A stretch of 64,000 nt of DNA from Strongylocentrotus purpuratus (lineage: Eukaryota; Echinodermata; Echinoidea; Camarodonta; Strongylocentrotidae): contig NW_022145606.1 in NCBI RefSeq assembly GCF_000002235.5, forward strand, positions 20,573,480 through 20,637,479, in the 5' to 3' direction. The translations under genes were made by a program, and so were the position numbers. The notes beneath the pieces are model-generated. The model was not told the origin of the DNA and made no database searches. It saw nothing but the letters and a program-made list of their open reading frames with translations. Of this stretch, positions 34,601-42,622 are shown in pieces (position 1 is the first letter of the stretch; every line of letters starts with the position of its first letter).

Positions 34601-35941
34601 GTTCACATGGCCAAATGGGGACCAATAATATAGCTTTGCTTGCCAATTGCTACATCAATCATGGTTATGGAAACCACTTGTTCGTCAACATGGACACGCT
34701 TGTGTTTAGGCAAAGTCTCACACGAACAGATGAACACTCGACTCATTCAGTCGGGGTCCAGACAACTCGCCACAAAGACAACCCGCCCCAAGACAACCCG
34801 CCACAATACCCTGGACATCCCGCCACAATACCCTGGACAACTCGCCACAGCCTTTTCGGACAACTCGCCACACTTTTTCCCATCATGATTTCTAGATCTA
34901 AAATGAAATGAAATTGTCATTTTTCATGATTTTCGTGCTTTTATAAACACAGTCATTACAAAGAATAAAGAATAAAGTTGATTTCCCTAATTGTAACAAT
35001 AATATATATTGAAATGAAATTGTCATTTTTCATGATTTTCGTGCTTTTATAAACAGTCATTAAAAAGAATAAAGTTGATTTCCCTTGTAACAATAATATA
35101 CTTTTGATCTAGTCTAGAGGTCTATAACAGCTGCATTTTTCTGTCCCAGAATTTTTTTATGGTAGGATACTGGAAGCACTGGCGTACTGATGGGGGGGGG
35201 GGCAGGTAATATTAGAATGTAAAGATACGCCAAAGATACATAGCAGCATATTCCTACCATTAAAAAGTTTCCTGAGACATGAACTTAAAAATCGTAGTCG
35301 TAACTCGTAGTCGTAGTACGCCTGGCTTGGGTTCGTCCAAAATAGATTCTTGTTGCAAGCGCAAGGAAAATCATCTTTATTCTTTAGAACAGCTCTCAAA
35401 ATACTCACAATTTCCATGTTTCCTGTCATAACTGTGTTTATAAAGCACGAAAATCATGAAAAATGACAATTTCATCTAAGTCTAAGTAAGATGAGGGATT
35501 TTAGATCTAGAAATCATGAGGGGAAAAAAGTGTGGCGAGTTGTCCGAAAAGGCTGTGGCGAGTTGTCCAGGGTATTGTGGCGGGGTTGTCCAGGGTATTG
35601 TGGCGGGATGTCCAGGGTATTGTGGGCGGGTTGTCTTGGGGCGGGTTGTCTTTGTGGCGAGTTGTCCGGGATTCACTCACGAAGAATCACTCACTCAACT
35701 CAGCTCAGCCTCAGTTATGACAGTGCGCTAAAATTGAGTTGGATATCCCCGTTACTTTCCCGACATAGACTAGATCTACACCGTCAATAGTAAAGTTCCA
35801 TTATAGAATCTCAATATCTTACCTCCAACTTCCATCCTGACGACTCAAGAAAGAACGAAGCTCTTTCCCTTTCGCCCCAGTAACGCCAATAAACTGGGTG
35901 AGGAGTCCATCTTTCTCGAGCTCTGCACTGGTGGCTGCCAT
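19533..35941 (-). CDS. NSFL1C: p47 / NSFL1C homologue: p97 (VCP) cofactor, ten exons
   Basis: Ten exons with GT-AG borders and matching phases can be read: 35823-35941, 30539-30702, 29080-29193, 28165-28245, 26570-26735, 25146-25255, 24009-24146, 22455-22613, 21098-21157 and 19533-19665. They predict about 414 residues (human p47 has 370). The N-terminus is a UBA domain (ESSGWKLEVALESFYD). A basic GPKKKKVE follows near residue 140, a likely nuclear signal. The SEP domain lies at about 215-297 (HVVLKMWKTGFSIDDGELRD). A C-terminal UBX domain at about 335-414 carries the FPNK loop typical of p47 and ends NAVIVQRLT. p47 adapts the AAA-ATPase p97 to membrane fusion (Golgi and ER reassembly) and binds ubiquitin through UBA. 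Exon 1 is one base short in a G run, which breaks the frame inside the UBA; all other exons are clean. The assignment is secure from domain order and sequence. Confidence 0.93.
21098..21157 (-). CDS. NSFL1C: p47 exon 9 (UBX core)
   Basis: This 60-nt exon encodes RLTGKFNHSHTVGDIRNFVT. The acceptor is the first of two AGs (TTCTCAG); using the second (CTTACAG, 8 bp further in) would break the frame. The donor is GTATCC. Confidence 0.92.
21619..21741. mobile_element. Small TIR MITE in p47 intron 9-side flank
   Basis: The ends are inverted repeats: CAATAGGGACTTTTAGATT and, inverted, CAGTAGGGACTTTTAGATT. The element is 123 bp. It lies in the intron between exons 8 and 9. No clear target duplication was recognised. 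Confidence 0.6.
21990..22130 (-). mobile_element. tRNA-derived SINE
   Basis: On the minus strand it reads as a tRNA-like head with A-box TGGCTCAGTGGTAGAGC and B-box GGTTCAAAACC, then a body reaching 21990. The B-box and stems deviate from a working tRNA. It abuts the MITE at 22141. Confidence 0.65.
22141..22408. mobile_element. TIR MITE in p47 intron
   Basis: The termini are inverted repeats: AAAGGGAGTGTAGCATGACA and, inverted at the right, AAAGAGAGTGTAGCATGACA. Flanks are TA/AT-rich, and the right flank contains TTAA. It resembles the other AAGGR-ended elements of the window. The frames at 22202-22471 fall inside it and are chance. Confidence 0.6.
22455..22613 (-). CDS. NSFL1C: p47 exon 8 (linker, start of UBX)
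   Basis: It encodes SPTPTMNPGAPSVQSQGTPS and ends PTTTLQLRLADGS, matching the EPTTNIQIRLADGG start of the human UBX domain. The acceptor is CCTCTCCCAG and the donor GTAGGTC. Confidence 0.93.
22674..22851 (+). mobile_element. TTAA MITE, family B (copy c)
   Basis: This is one of four copies of a family of about 180-195 bp (others at 25297-25492, 37307-37493 and, inverted, about 29844-30030). TTAA flanks both ends. A shared internal landmark is 'atgatcctctttttctta'. Confidence 0.75.
23505..23860 (-). mobile_element. Full-length tRNA-derived SINE
   Basis: Read on the minus strand, the head (about 23846 to 23775) is tRNA-like, with A-box TGGCCAAGTGG and B-box GGTTCGAATCC. A body of about 250 bp follows, and the tail reads AAGCGCTTAGAGACATGCGC before an (ATT)-rich end. 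Degraded copies of the body lie at 24430-24650 and 24840-25065. Confidence 0.75.
23862..23999. mobile_element. Small TIR MITE (GTTTCACAAA ends)
   Basis: The ends carry inverted TTTCACAAA motifs (ATTTCACAAAGCCAATGACA on the left; the right end reads ...TTTTGTGAAACACCCC). CCAAGG flanks both sides as a possible target duplication. It sits between the SINE and exon 7 of p47. Confidence 0.55.
24009..24146 (-). CDS. NSFL1C: p47 exon 7 (second half of SEP domain)
   Basis: It encodes GEIPDELLQLGKGGEVSLDL and then EDHRSEEFSRPKQ and FTGHGVMLG, matching human VNLDMEDHRDEDFVKPKG...FTGEGQKLG. The polypyrimidine tract of its acceptor is a CT microsatellite (24147-24300, GA-rich on the plus strand). Confidence 0.95.
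24430..25065 (-). mobile_element. Two degraded SINE copies
   Basis: 24430-24650 and 24840-25065 match the body of the SINE at 23505-23860. The second retains a decayed tRNA-like head (near 24990-25062); the first has lost it. Confidence 0.55.
25146..25255 (-). CDS. NSFL1C: p47 exon 6 (first half of SEP domain)
   Basis: It encodes RHVVLKMWKTGFSIDDGELR and then DYREPQNDAFLKAIMK. The acceptor is ATCCTCACAG and the donor GTAAG. The beginning of this exon and its acceptor recur several times upstream in the intron (25493-25800). Confidence 0.95.
25297..25492 (+). mobile_element. TTAA MITE, family B (copy b)
   Basis: TTAA flanks both ends (25293-25296 and 25493-25496). It lies inside the exon-6-edge minisatellite: the right TTAA is the TTAA of an exon-6-derived CTTAAGAAC sequence, so the element landed in an exon copy. 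Confidence 0.8.
25493..25800 (-). repeat. Intronic minisatellite of exon-6 5' edge with splice acceptors
   Basis: Three to four units of about 86-90 bp repeat the first ~45 bp of p47 exon 6, its acceptor (ATCCTCACAG) and adjacent intron. Acceptor copies lie near 25505, 25593, 25681 and 25770. They form decoy acceptors upstream of the true one at 25256. Confidence 0.85.
25945..26569 (-). repeat. Intronic minisatellite of exon-5 3' edge with splice donors
   Basis: At least four units of about 120-137 bp repeat the last ~85 bp of p47 exon 5 (landmark 'accaggcattgtacc' near 26055, 26190, 26311 and 26448) plus its donor and about 40 bp of intron. Two units keep GTTAGT; two carry GTAGTAG. A partial unit and a C run lie at 25945-26008. 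Confidence 0.88.
26570..26735 (-). CDS. NSFL1C: p47 exon 5 (GYRLG motif)
   Basis: It encodes HGAEEVAGGSPSTSQPRNTS and then RAFRGAGYRLGESPQEP, matching the RPFAGGGYRLG region of human p47. The donor is GTTAGTATA. The last ~85 bp of the exon plus the donor are tandemly repeated just downstream in the intron. Confidence 0.93.
26760..28160. other. p47 intron 4: possible old non-LTR 3' fragments
   Basis: Two A-rich, AATAAA-containing ends (near 27260 and 28018) and a phrase around 27070-27120 look like decayed retroelement 3' ends. No ORF with a domain is present. Otherwise nothing is recognised. Confidence 0.3.
28165..28245 (-). CDS. NSFL1C: p47 exon 4 (basic motif)
   Basis: It encodes SGQQVVGPKKKKVESDSLVK and then DIFKQAKE, with acceptor CATTCCAG and donor GTGAGTAG. 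It corresponds to human SGQQIVGPPRKK...LFKGAKEHG. Confidence 0.93.
28250..28605. repeat. Two-copy tandem duplication beside exon 4
   Basis: Two units of about 176 bp start at the motif aatgagaatgg (28250 and 28426), the first one directly next to the acceptor of p47 exon 4. Both read through 'tctgctatcaaccaaaac'. Confidence 0.8.
29080..29193 (-). CDS. NSFL1C: p47 exon 3 (acidic linker, FYAGG motif)
   Basis: It encodes GGSSSRIATLGDYSSKKAND and then EEGQAFYAGGPEHG; the GQ.FYAGG motif is diagnostic of p47. The 5' edge of this exon (about 35 bp) with its acceptor is repeated in an upstream intronic minisatellite (29194-29890). Confidence 0.92.
29194..29890 (-). repeat. Intronic minisatellite of exon-3 5' edge plus MITE end
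   Basis: About five extra units of 121-123 bp, in series with exon 3, start near 29281, 29402, 29524, 29648 and 29771. Each contains the first ~30 bp of exon 3, its acceptor region, about 45 bp of intron and the end of a family B MITE ('ctgtactagttcggccag'). The unit border falls on GTCAC, which is present in both the exon and the MITE. Confidence 0.88.
29844..30030 (-). mobile_element. TTAA MITE, family B (copy d, inverted)
   Basis: It is the same family as 22674, 25297 and 37307 in opposite orientation, with the landmark 'taagaaaaagagg' near 29945. Its near end is the one carried along in the exon-3 minisatellite; its far end is degraded. Confidence 0.65.
30539..30702 (-). CDS. NSFL1C: p47 exon 2 (end of UBA, Pro-rich linker)
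   Basis: The acceptor TTATTACAG and donor GTAGGTC bound 164 nt. It encodes VALESFYDNSDDMVTDPP and then a Pro-rich linker ending GSAPKG. It starts in phase 0 and ends with two bases of a codon. Confidence 0.9.
30720..31298. other. p47 intron 1: simple and MITE-like sequence
   Basis: A-rich sequence (30925-30955) and a stretch near 31020-31165 with repeated 'aggtggc' phrases resemble a degraded TIR element also hinted at near 21200-21340. No gene is present. Confidence 0.35.
31299..31468. repeat. Hairpin element with a telomere-like core
   Basis: 36-bp arms (31299-31334 and 31433-31468) are inverted copies with two mismatches (GGGCTAACTCGGACCAGG). Between them lies a degenerate (CCTAAA/CCCTAA) stretch at about 31362-31410, like telomeric repeat. 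Near-identical 15-bp direct repeats (atctacatg, G or T, atctg) flank it at 31284-31298 and from about 31473. Confidence 0.65.
31770..32470. mobile_element. Larger, diverged relative of the element at 33949-34415
   Basis: It shares long stretches with 33949-34415, for example 'gattttcttgatgcatttta' near 31842 and 'ggacgatcctcat' near 32437. It has about 230 bp more in the middle. Its left terminus is not clear. Confidence 0.5.
32581..33333 (+). mobile_element. TA-flanked MITE, family C (copy 1)
   Basis: The inverted ends are GAGTAAAGGAGCCGGTTTTC and, inverted, GAGTAAAGGAGCCGGTAATC, with TA on both sides. A second copy lies inverted at 38528-39303. The motif AGTTTTCGGC occurs repeatedly inside in both orientations. 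It sits in p47 intron 1. Confidence 0.8.
33336..34565 (+). mobile_element. TA-flanked MITE, family D, with a nested element
   Basis: It starts directly after the previous element and shares its TA. The ends read GGGTAGCGCGCCCAGTATTC and, inverted, GGGTAGAGTGCCCAGTATTC. CAGTATTCGGTC recurs near 33350, 33368 and 33760, and inverted near 33890 and 34541. A 467-bp element is inserted at 33949-34415. Confidence 0.75.
33949..34415. mobile_element. Element with perfect 34-bp inverted ends
   Basis: The first 34 bp (CAGTAGGGGCGCTGGTCCGA...) recur exactly inverted at the right end. Both flanks contain ATCAT; an 8-bp comparison (CTTATCAT against ATCATCAT) matches at 6 of 8, so a hAT-type duplication is possible but not sure. 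It is nested inside 33336-34565. Confidence 0.7.
34760..35668. repeat. Inverted repeat with arms made of GACAACTCGCC repeats
   Basis: The left arm (34760-34955) and right arm (35428-35668) are inverted copies; each contains several 'gacaactcgccaca'-type units, with one more unit in the right arm. The spacer includes a G-run sequence starting cactggcgtactgatgg (35178), like a hAT terminus. The frames here are repeat-derived. Confidence 0.75.
35823..35941 (-). CDS. NSFL1C: p47 exon 1 (start codon, first part of UBA)
   Basis: The ATG is at 35941 and the donor GTAAGAT follows 35823. Translation from the ATG gives MAATSAELEKDGLLTQFIGV and then GAKG. After that the p47-like sequence continues in another frame (ERASFFLESSGWKLE). 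The exon is 119 nt long where 120 would keep the frame into exon 2. One G appears to be missing from the GGG run near 35870. Confidence 0.88.
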
Positions 35942-37187
35942 TTTGATGATAATTTCTTTCTGGCAAAGTAGTCTACTGCCCTCTATGTATTACTTTGCGA
36001 ACATAATTTTAGTTTATTTTATTTTTTCTACATTCATTTACCTTTTTTTGATTTTGAAATTGTAAAATATGACAACACATTAACATAGATATGAAACAAT
36101 AATTTAATATAATGATCATATACAAGAGAATCATGAAAAACTCCAAACATACCAGAAAGGTGAAGATACATAATTAGATTTCGAACGTCCACTTTTTAAA
36201 TGAATCGTTACTTTATGATCACCCGGTATGATCATTCTTGTTCATGTTCCGTTTCTTTTTATTCTTTATAAATATATTGATTACCAACAAGGTAAGTAAG
36301 ATAGGGTATTTGTTCATCAACATATCACAGAGAGAGGGGGTGTGTGAAAGAGGAACACAGAGCTGGTATAATAATGATACAAATTAAAAATTTAATTGAC
36401 AAAAGTTATTTCATCCAAGTTAGTGCATGGGAATGCACTTCAAAGGAATTGATTTACAAAAAAGGTGATTTTGAGGCAAGAGAAAAATACATTTCCACAT
36501 TAACAGGCAACATTATTCATCAATCATCAATTCACTATATTGTGTGTTCTAAAACTCTAAGTTCAGGTTAGCATTAAAGTGAGGGATATGTTTGAAATTC
36601 GCCCTGATTTTTTTTAAAAACTTGAAGTGTGAATTATACCTCAGATGTGGTTGTTGTTGTGTTTTTTTTTGGGGGGGGTGGGATTTTTTTCCCCGTATTT
36701 TTGGTCGGCCGAAGTTGATAATTTAGCCAAGGAAATAATCGTGAATCTAAATGTGCTAAAGATAAAAATCTAGAGGTAAAACATGTCAGAGATAAAAGCA
36801 TCAGAGGTAAAAATACCGGACTCTGGTGTATAAAACGTCAGACATAAAAATGTATGCTTACAAAACCAAATTTAGTATGTATTCAGATATGTATGTATTT
36901 CATAATAAACATATATAAATATATATATATTGATAGCACACTTGATGAGAAATCTTTTAATTTGGACTTCGTATAAGTCCTAATTAAATGTTACAGATTT
37001 TCTTGGAGTACTATATACTAGAAATAACTTTCGCTGGGATGCCCGCGTTGACCGTCCGTGTACAAATATCGAAATGCGTTGGTATTTTATATAAGTTGAA
37101 GTTTAATAATGTATCATTCCCTACATCATTTACATACCTCCCTCATATCTCCGTATCTGACATATTTTATTATCCCCCCCCCCCCCC

Positions 37188-37218
<31 letters not shown>

Positions 37219-37306
37219 GTGGTATGAAATGTTTAGCTAATAATCCAATGGAAACGTCAACCGGGGGGGGATGTGAACAAGCAAATTTCTTATAAAGTAC
37301 GCTTAA
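35942..37306. promoter_or_regulatory. Shared intergenic region between p47 and PSMD2 start exons
   Basis: The two predicted start codons (35941 minus and 37881 plus) face away from each other, 1.9 kb apart, so promoters of both genes must lie in or near this region. No TATA box or CpG island was recognised. A C run followed by an A run lies at 37172-37211. Confidence 0.35.
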
Positions 37307-37493
37307 AGGCCCACTGCACTACTTGTAGCTACTTGCGCCCTCTATATAACAAACAATGCCTAATCGGTGACCATTGGTCCCCCATGATCCTCTTTTTCTT
37401 ATGTTAACTGAGAGCTGGGTTGATAAGATAACCACCTGTCCAGTGACATTGCAGGGCGATCTAATCCCTCCTGTAAACTATGGCAGATAAGCT
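37307..37493 (+). mobile_element. TTAA MITE, family B (copy a)
   Basis: This is the best preserved copy: TTAA at 37303-37306 and 37494-37497, starting AGGCCCACTGCACTAC and ending CAGATAAGCT. It is 187 bp. Confidence 0.8.
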
Positions 37494-37796
37494 TTAAATC
37501 TTTTTCAAATTCTACCAAAAAGTGTTTTGAAAAGACGGAATTATCTATTTATTTAAGAGGCTTCATGGATTGATCTGTAAAGGAAGTTATACTGTTTTGC
37601 CCGTTCCGTTTTATATGTTTTGCTTTTGTAGTGCATGGATGACTACCCCCCCCCCCCCCCCCCCGGAGGCCGCCTCTGGTTGATATTATATAGATCTATA
37701 GGTTTGCAATTATATAGGGTCGAGTGGCTTATTCATGTCGACTTTTTCATTGAGATCCGTTTAAAAAAAAGTGCATGTAGGTCTAGTATAAGGATC

Positions 37797-37819
37797 TCTC
37801 TCTCTCTCTCTCTCTCTAG
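37797..37819 (+). repeat. (TC)n tract before PSMD2 exon 1
   Basis: A pure TC run ends in CTAG|CTGGG about 60 bp before the start codon. It could serve as polypyrimidine tract of a 5' UTR intron or as part of the promoter. Confidence 0.6.
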
Positions 37820-37880
37820 CTGGGCTCTTTTGTGTAGCGCCATCTTTCGTTCAAAATTTGAAAGTCGGTTCTAAATCATC

Positions 37881-37981
37881 ATGGCAGACACAACGAAGCA
37901 AGAGGAGAAGAAACCGGAGCCCAAAAGTGACAAAATGACAAAAATGACAAGAAGACCGAAGATGAAAAGGAGCAGGATTTG
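37881..37981 (+). CDS. PSMD2: Exon 1 of a PSMD2 / Rpn1 homologue (26S proteasome base)
   Basis: The ATG at 37881 opens MADTTKQEEKKPEPKSDK. After that the reading that fits Rpn1 (DKKTEDEKEQDL) lies in another frame, as if one A were missing from the A run near 37931-37934. The donor is GTAAGAATC after 37981. With one added base the exon has 34 codons and ends in phase 0. Fly Rpn1 has a similar low-complexity start (KPAPKDEKNDKTKEKEPEL). Rpn1 is the scaffold of the 19S base that docks ubiquitin-like shuttles and Usp14/Ubp6. The remaining exons were not found in this window; they may lie in the N gap or beyond a misjoin. The match is short and low-complexity, so it is likely but not certain. A (TC)n-AG lies just upstream, either a 5' UTR acceptor or a pyrimidine-type initiator. 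Confidence 0.6.
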
Positions 37982-38527
37982 GTAAGAATCAGTCATTATT
38001 TAATTTAATGTGAGCGTTATGGTTTTGTTTATTATAGGGATTTCAGAAAGTAAAGGTTCAATGCTGTCTACTGATGATGACAATGCAAGTTTTATGAAAA
38101 CATCATGAAAAGGAGCGGATGGGACCAGGCTAAAATTGTGTATAATGGTTGTGTGACCGTTCGTGTGACTAGGCTAGTTTGCGCATGTTCTTGGTTCGCT
38201 ATTTAGATTTCGAAAATCTGATATCTCCAATGAAAAAATGAACATCAAATTACACGATGACAAAATTTTCTTTGGAATATGGTGTGAAATAATGAAAATA
38301 TAGACAGATTTTGCAGTCATTTGCGAATTGCATCCTTTCCGAAAAATGTGAACTTGTCGAACAACTAACCGAACAGGGTCTGGAAATCTTCATTTTGAGA
38401 GCAGATTTCCTCAAAATTGTAAATAAAAAGTACCACCATCTGATTGTATGACATTTTCCGGCAATCCTATACTTTAGTGCGTTTTATTTATTTGGTTTTC
38501 TAACTTCAGTTAGCTCTATACTACATA
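37982..38527. other. Start of PSMD2 intron 1
   Basis: No second exon was recognised; in particular no sequence encoding the conserved SEEDKQLQEEL continuation is seen. Confidence 0.4.
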
Positions 38528-39303
38528 GAGTAAAGTACCCGGTAATCGGTCAGCTCCGGTTTTTTCGGCCAATTGGTTGGATACATGGTAAAATCACTTT
38601 AAAATACATCGCATAATAGCATAACACATATCCCACACATACCATACCATGCCAGTGTCACTGAAGAACCACATTTGCAATGAAAAATATATCCTAAATA
38701 TCACATTTTAGCGATGTAATCGGCGGTCCCGCTACCCAAATCTGAAAAATCGAGTTTCTTACGCGTGTATGTAAGAAATATGGGTACCATAAAATGAGCT
38801 TTATTTCAAGTATTTTTCAGATATAGAGCCCGATTTTGTGCTGGTCGCAAGCTCAAAAGTATCTCATCGCATGTATTAAATCAATGCAGCCGCACACACC
38901 GCGACGCACACACGATATGTCTGTCTATTTAGATTCCAACTTCCGATCACCGCTGTGCCTGTATTCGGTCAGGCGAGCACCCGGGAGCTCCGGCGTGGGA
39001 TACCTGCTCCGCCCGCTTGTGCTATACATCAGCGCGGAAACGCACAGCGCGCGCGAGCGCTTCCTATTGACTTTGTACATGCGGCCGTAAACTGAAACGC
39101 TCGGCCGATAACCGGCTCCAAAACAGTGAAAATTGAAATGAATATTGTCATGGCAATTCGTGATTTTTTTGGGGGATTCTTTTTTGTTTAAACAATAATA
39201 ATATTTGCTTCATGATTTGAACAAGAAATGATAATAAATAGGAAGTAAAGAGTCCAATAAATAGGATTTTGTCTTAAGTGGCCGAAAACCGGGTACTTTA
39301 CTC
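38528..39303 (-). mobile_element. TA-flanked MITE, family C (copy 2, inverted)
   Basis: The ends GAGTAAAGTACCCGG and, inverted, GAGTAAAGTACCCGG are flanked by TA (38526-38527 and 39304-39305). The interior aligns inverted with 32581-33333, including 'taatcggcggtcccgctac' near 38719. Confidence 0.8.
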
Positions 39304-39539
39304 TACGTTGTGTCATACGGCCGTGCGCATGGGCGCGCACACGCGGATTTTAAAGTGACACACTGGTTATTGAATCTACAGTCCTGACCTACTTGTTTAG
39401 TGGCTTTCTTTCAAAAAGGGGATGTAGATCTATATATGTATGAGGTAAATTACCTATTTCGTTTTAAGGGGTTTTATTAATTAGAACAGTGGCAGAATTG
39501 TCTAAAGGTGATGACAAGAGGGAAGGGTGGGGATTGGTG

Positions 39540-40059
39540 GGGGGGGGGGGGGGGGGGGGNNNNNNNNNNNNNNNNNNNNNNNNNNNNNNNNNNNNNNNNN
39601 NNNNNNNNNNNNNNNNNNNNNNNNNNNNNNNNNNNNNNNNNNNNNNNNNNNNNNNNNNNNNNNNNNNNNNNNNNNNNNNNNNNNNNNNNNNNNNNNNNNN
39701 NNNNNNNNNNNNNNNNNNNNNNNNNNNNNNNNNNNNNNNNNNNNNNNNNNNNNNNNNNNNNNNNNNNNNNNNNNNNNNNNNNNNNNNNNNNNNNNNNNNN
39801 NNNNNNNNNNNNNNNNNNNNNNNNNNNNNNNNNNNNNNNNNNNNNNNNNNNNNNNNNNNNNNNNNNNNNNNNNNNNNNNNNNNNNNNNNNNNNNNNNNNN
39901 NNNNNNNNNNNNNNNNNNNNNNNNNNNNNNNNNNNNNNNNNNNNNNNNNNNNNNNNNNNNNNNNNNNNNNNNNNNNNNNNNNNNNNNNNNNNNNNNNNNN
40001 NNNNNNNNNNNNNNNNNNNNNNNNNNNNNNNNNNNNNNNNNNNNNNNNNNNNNNNNNNN
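39540..40059. other. G homopolymer followed by a 500-N assembly gap
   Basis: A run of about 20 G (39540-39559) ends in exactly 500 N (39560-40059), so the gap is of fixed, unknown size. Long open frames across it are meaningless. Confidence 0.98.
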
Positions 40060-42360
40060 CTTGCTTGCAATATATATTATCACCTGACGAAGTGTAGCAG
40101 CGGCACACGAAACGTCGTGATCTTTTAGATCCCTTGTTGACCGTACATTGCGAGACAAACGAATGTCACTAGCGATATCATTTTTCGATAAGAAAATATA
40201 TTATTGTTCCCGTACTGTCACATTTATCCCAATTCTCTGTTAGGTTTAATCGATTGATCACCGGGGACACAAATCCCTTTGGAACTATAAACATAATAGC
40301 TGCAATATATTCTTTGTGTTATATTTGCTCAGCTCACTGCGAAAAAATTGCGAGGTTCTACACGAGATTGAAAAAGAGAGGAGTCTTCCGCAAGATGCTG
40401 ATTGTAACGTAGGAACTCAAAATCAGAAACCGTAATTAAGTTTGCTTTTCATCAATCATTATCAAATAAAACAAAGGCCTCGTTTGTGACATATTTGTTA
40501 TTAATGGTTATATATACATTTTATTCGGAAATTACTTTAGCGGAAAACATATCGCTAGTAATTTGTGATTAAATCAGAAAGAAGTCTTTTTATAAGACCG
40601 TTATCTGCGTGAGTTAGAACTGAATACGCTTGTCTTTGCTCGTTCCAAAAATACGGACAATTTCTCGAGATTTAAACGATGATAGCGATAAAACCCCAGT
40701 AATAATTTTTGTATTTCTGCTGCTCAGACATTTGATCTAATCTCCATGAACATCAAAAATGAAAACATCTTATTTTCAACCTATTGTCATTTTAAAATCC
40801 AAACTGGTTACCGCAAATAATGCTTAGACTTTGAATTAGAATTACAAATATGATATACATTTAAACAAATATCATTAAAAAACTGAAATGATGGTATTCT
40901 GAGTAGGCTATGCCAAATAATGCAAAGTTGTGATATTTTAGGGCATCAACAATTTATTGTTCTCTTTACCCCTCTCCCCCCCCCCCCCCCTCTCCTCTCT
41001 CTCCCTGTCTCTCTCTCTTCCCTCTCGCTTTATCTGTTATATCTCTCTTATTATACGTTTTGTAGAAGTACATGCGTCTATTTTACATTCAGAAATATAA
41101 ATGTTTGTTCACATTATTATCATCGGATGATAACGTATACTAATTTTGAGTTCTAATTATTTGAGCATATTCTTCTAATTGCCACTTTTACTATGTTTAT
41201 TACAGTAATTTCCATTTTTCAGTCATCATCTGGTCACAGTTGAATATGTTTGATATACCGTTTTTTTTCTTCGATTGATTATTTATATGTTTGTTTTATA
41301 CCCGAATGTAAATATAGCGTAAACTTGAATAACTTTCATATTCCTTTACCTATGATTGTCTTTTAATATTTGTTCAGTGTATTTATATTTTAGCATATGT
41401 TCTAAATTGTTGTTACATGTATTGTACGGCCCCATTGTAAACTAGCCAAGTAGCTAAACTGGGCTTTTACCATGCTTAAATAAATGATCCAAATCAAATC
41501 AAATCAACCATTATCTTTAATCAATCATTGTACTAGATTATCATTGCAACCTGTCATGTCGCATAGGTCCCACATGAAGTTCATTTTAATACAAACAGTT
41601 GATTTCCAGTTTCAGTGCCAAGCCTTTTGTCACTCATATTTGTGTAATTTTATTTTCTTGAATGAAACTCGTAGTAATGCATTCAATTCTTCATGAAACT
41701 CTATTCACTATTTCTTTTTTCCTCTCGGTTAAATTCATGTTAACGCCACCCCCTTATTACAACATTTGAATTCATCACGCTCATGAGCACGCCTTTGTAG
41801 CGAAAAGCTGGATTGTTTTTGTTTTTGGTTCCTTATATGCCTTTTACTATTCATACTAATGAGGAGAATGAATTCGTCTCTATCTGAAAATTTTGATATT
41901 AAATTTTAAAAATCTCAAATTGTCATTTACTAATCATTTTATCGACATAATGCATTGCTTGTATTCCGTTCACTGTGAAACAAAATAGCCTCGGTGACTT
42001 AAACAATGATCTAATTAGGCAGACTAATGCATCATTTACGAGGTATCAATATGCGGTAAGGAGTTCATAATCCCAGACAAATTGATCCTCCCCCTCTTCC
42101 GAAAAATGGTCTCATTCTCAAATGACATTATGCAATATTATTGCACATACTGACAATCGCATATCATTTCATTGTTAGTGCTTAAAATGTCATAAATCGG
42201 GTTCCGAAATGATTGATTACATGTCAATCTATTTATTTTGCAATGGAATTCGAATAAATAAAAATGGAATTACACAATGCTTTTTAAAAGTTAAAATGCT
42301 TAATGCTACAATCCCATTTAGATTACAACGGTATGAATATTTGTTGTTGTTGTAGGGTCA
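40060..42360. other. Gene-free AT-rich stretch upstream of the ankyrin gene
   Basis: No exon was recognised. A C run lies at 40978-40990. A retroelement-like 3' end with an 'aatcaaatcaaatcaa' tail lies near 41395-41512. A splice-acceptor-like TTGTTGTTGTTGTAG at about 42341-42355 may mark a 5' UTR exon of the next gene. Confidence 0.4.
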
Positions 42361-42622
42361 AGGAAACCAGAATACCGCTCTTCCCATTTCAAAAAGTGCC
42401 ATCTCAATCATGTACTGGATGCTGAACACAGTAAAGCACAAAGAGAGCATGCTGATGAAGGGGATAGATTGACTACAACACTTCAACCTGAGGCAGATAT
42501 AGAGGAGGAAAAAGACAGAGCTATTTTACGGCGCTCCGGTGTCCCTCGATACCGACACATCAGCTGATGACTCGTGCATTCTGCTGGAAGAATGCACCTC
42601 TCCTCTGCAGTCACCACAAATC

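Noticed and set aside
34615-34911. 98-codon frame rich in DNPPQ
   Set aside because: Read-through of the GACAACTCGCC repeat units in an inverted repeat.
39464-40158. Several long frames of about 186-218 codons on both strands
   Set aside because: They run through 500 N and only look open because N codons cannot be stops.
42539-42622. GTG start of the ankyrin frame
   Set aside because: Animal genes rarely start at GTG; the first in-frame ATG is 42623, and an upstream exon remains possible.
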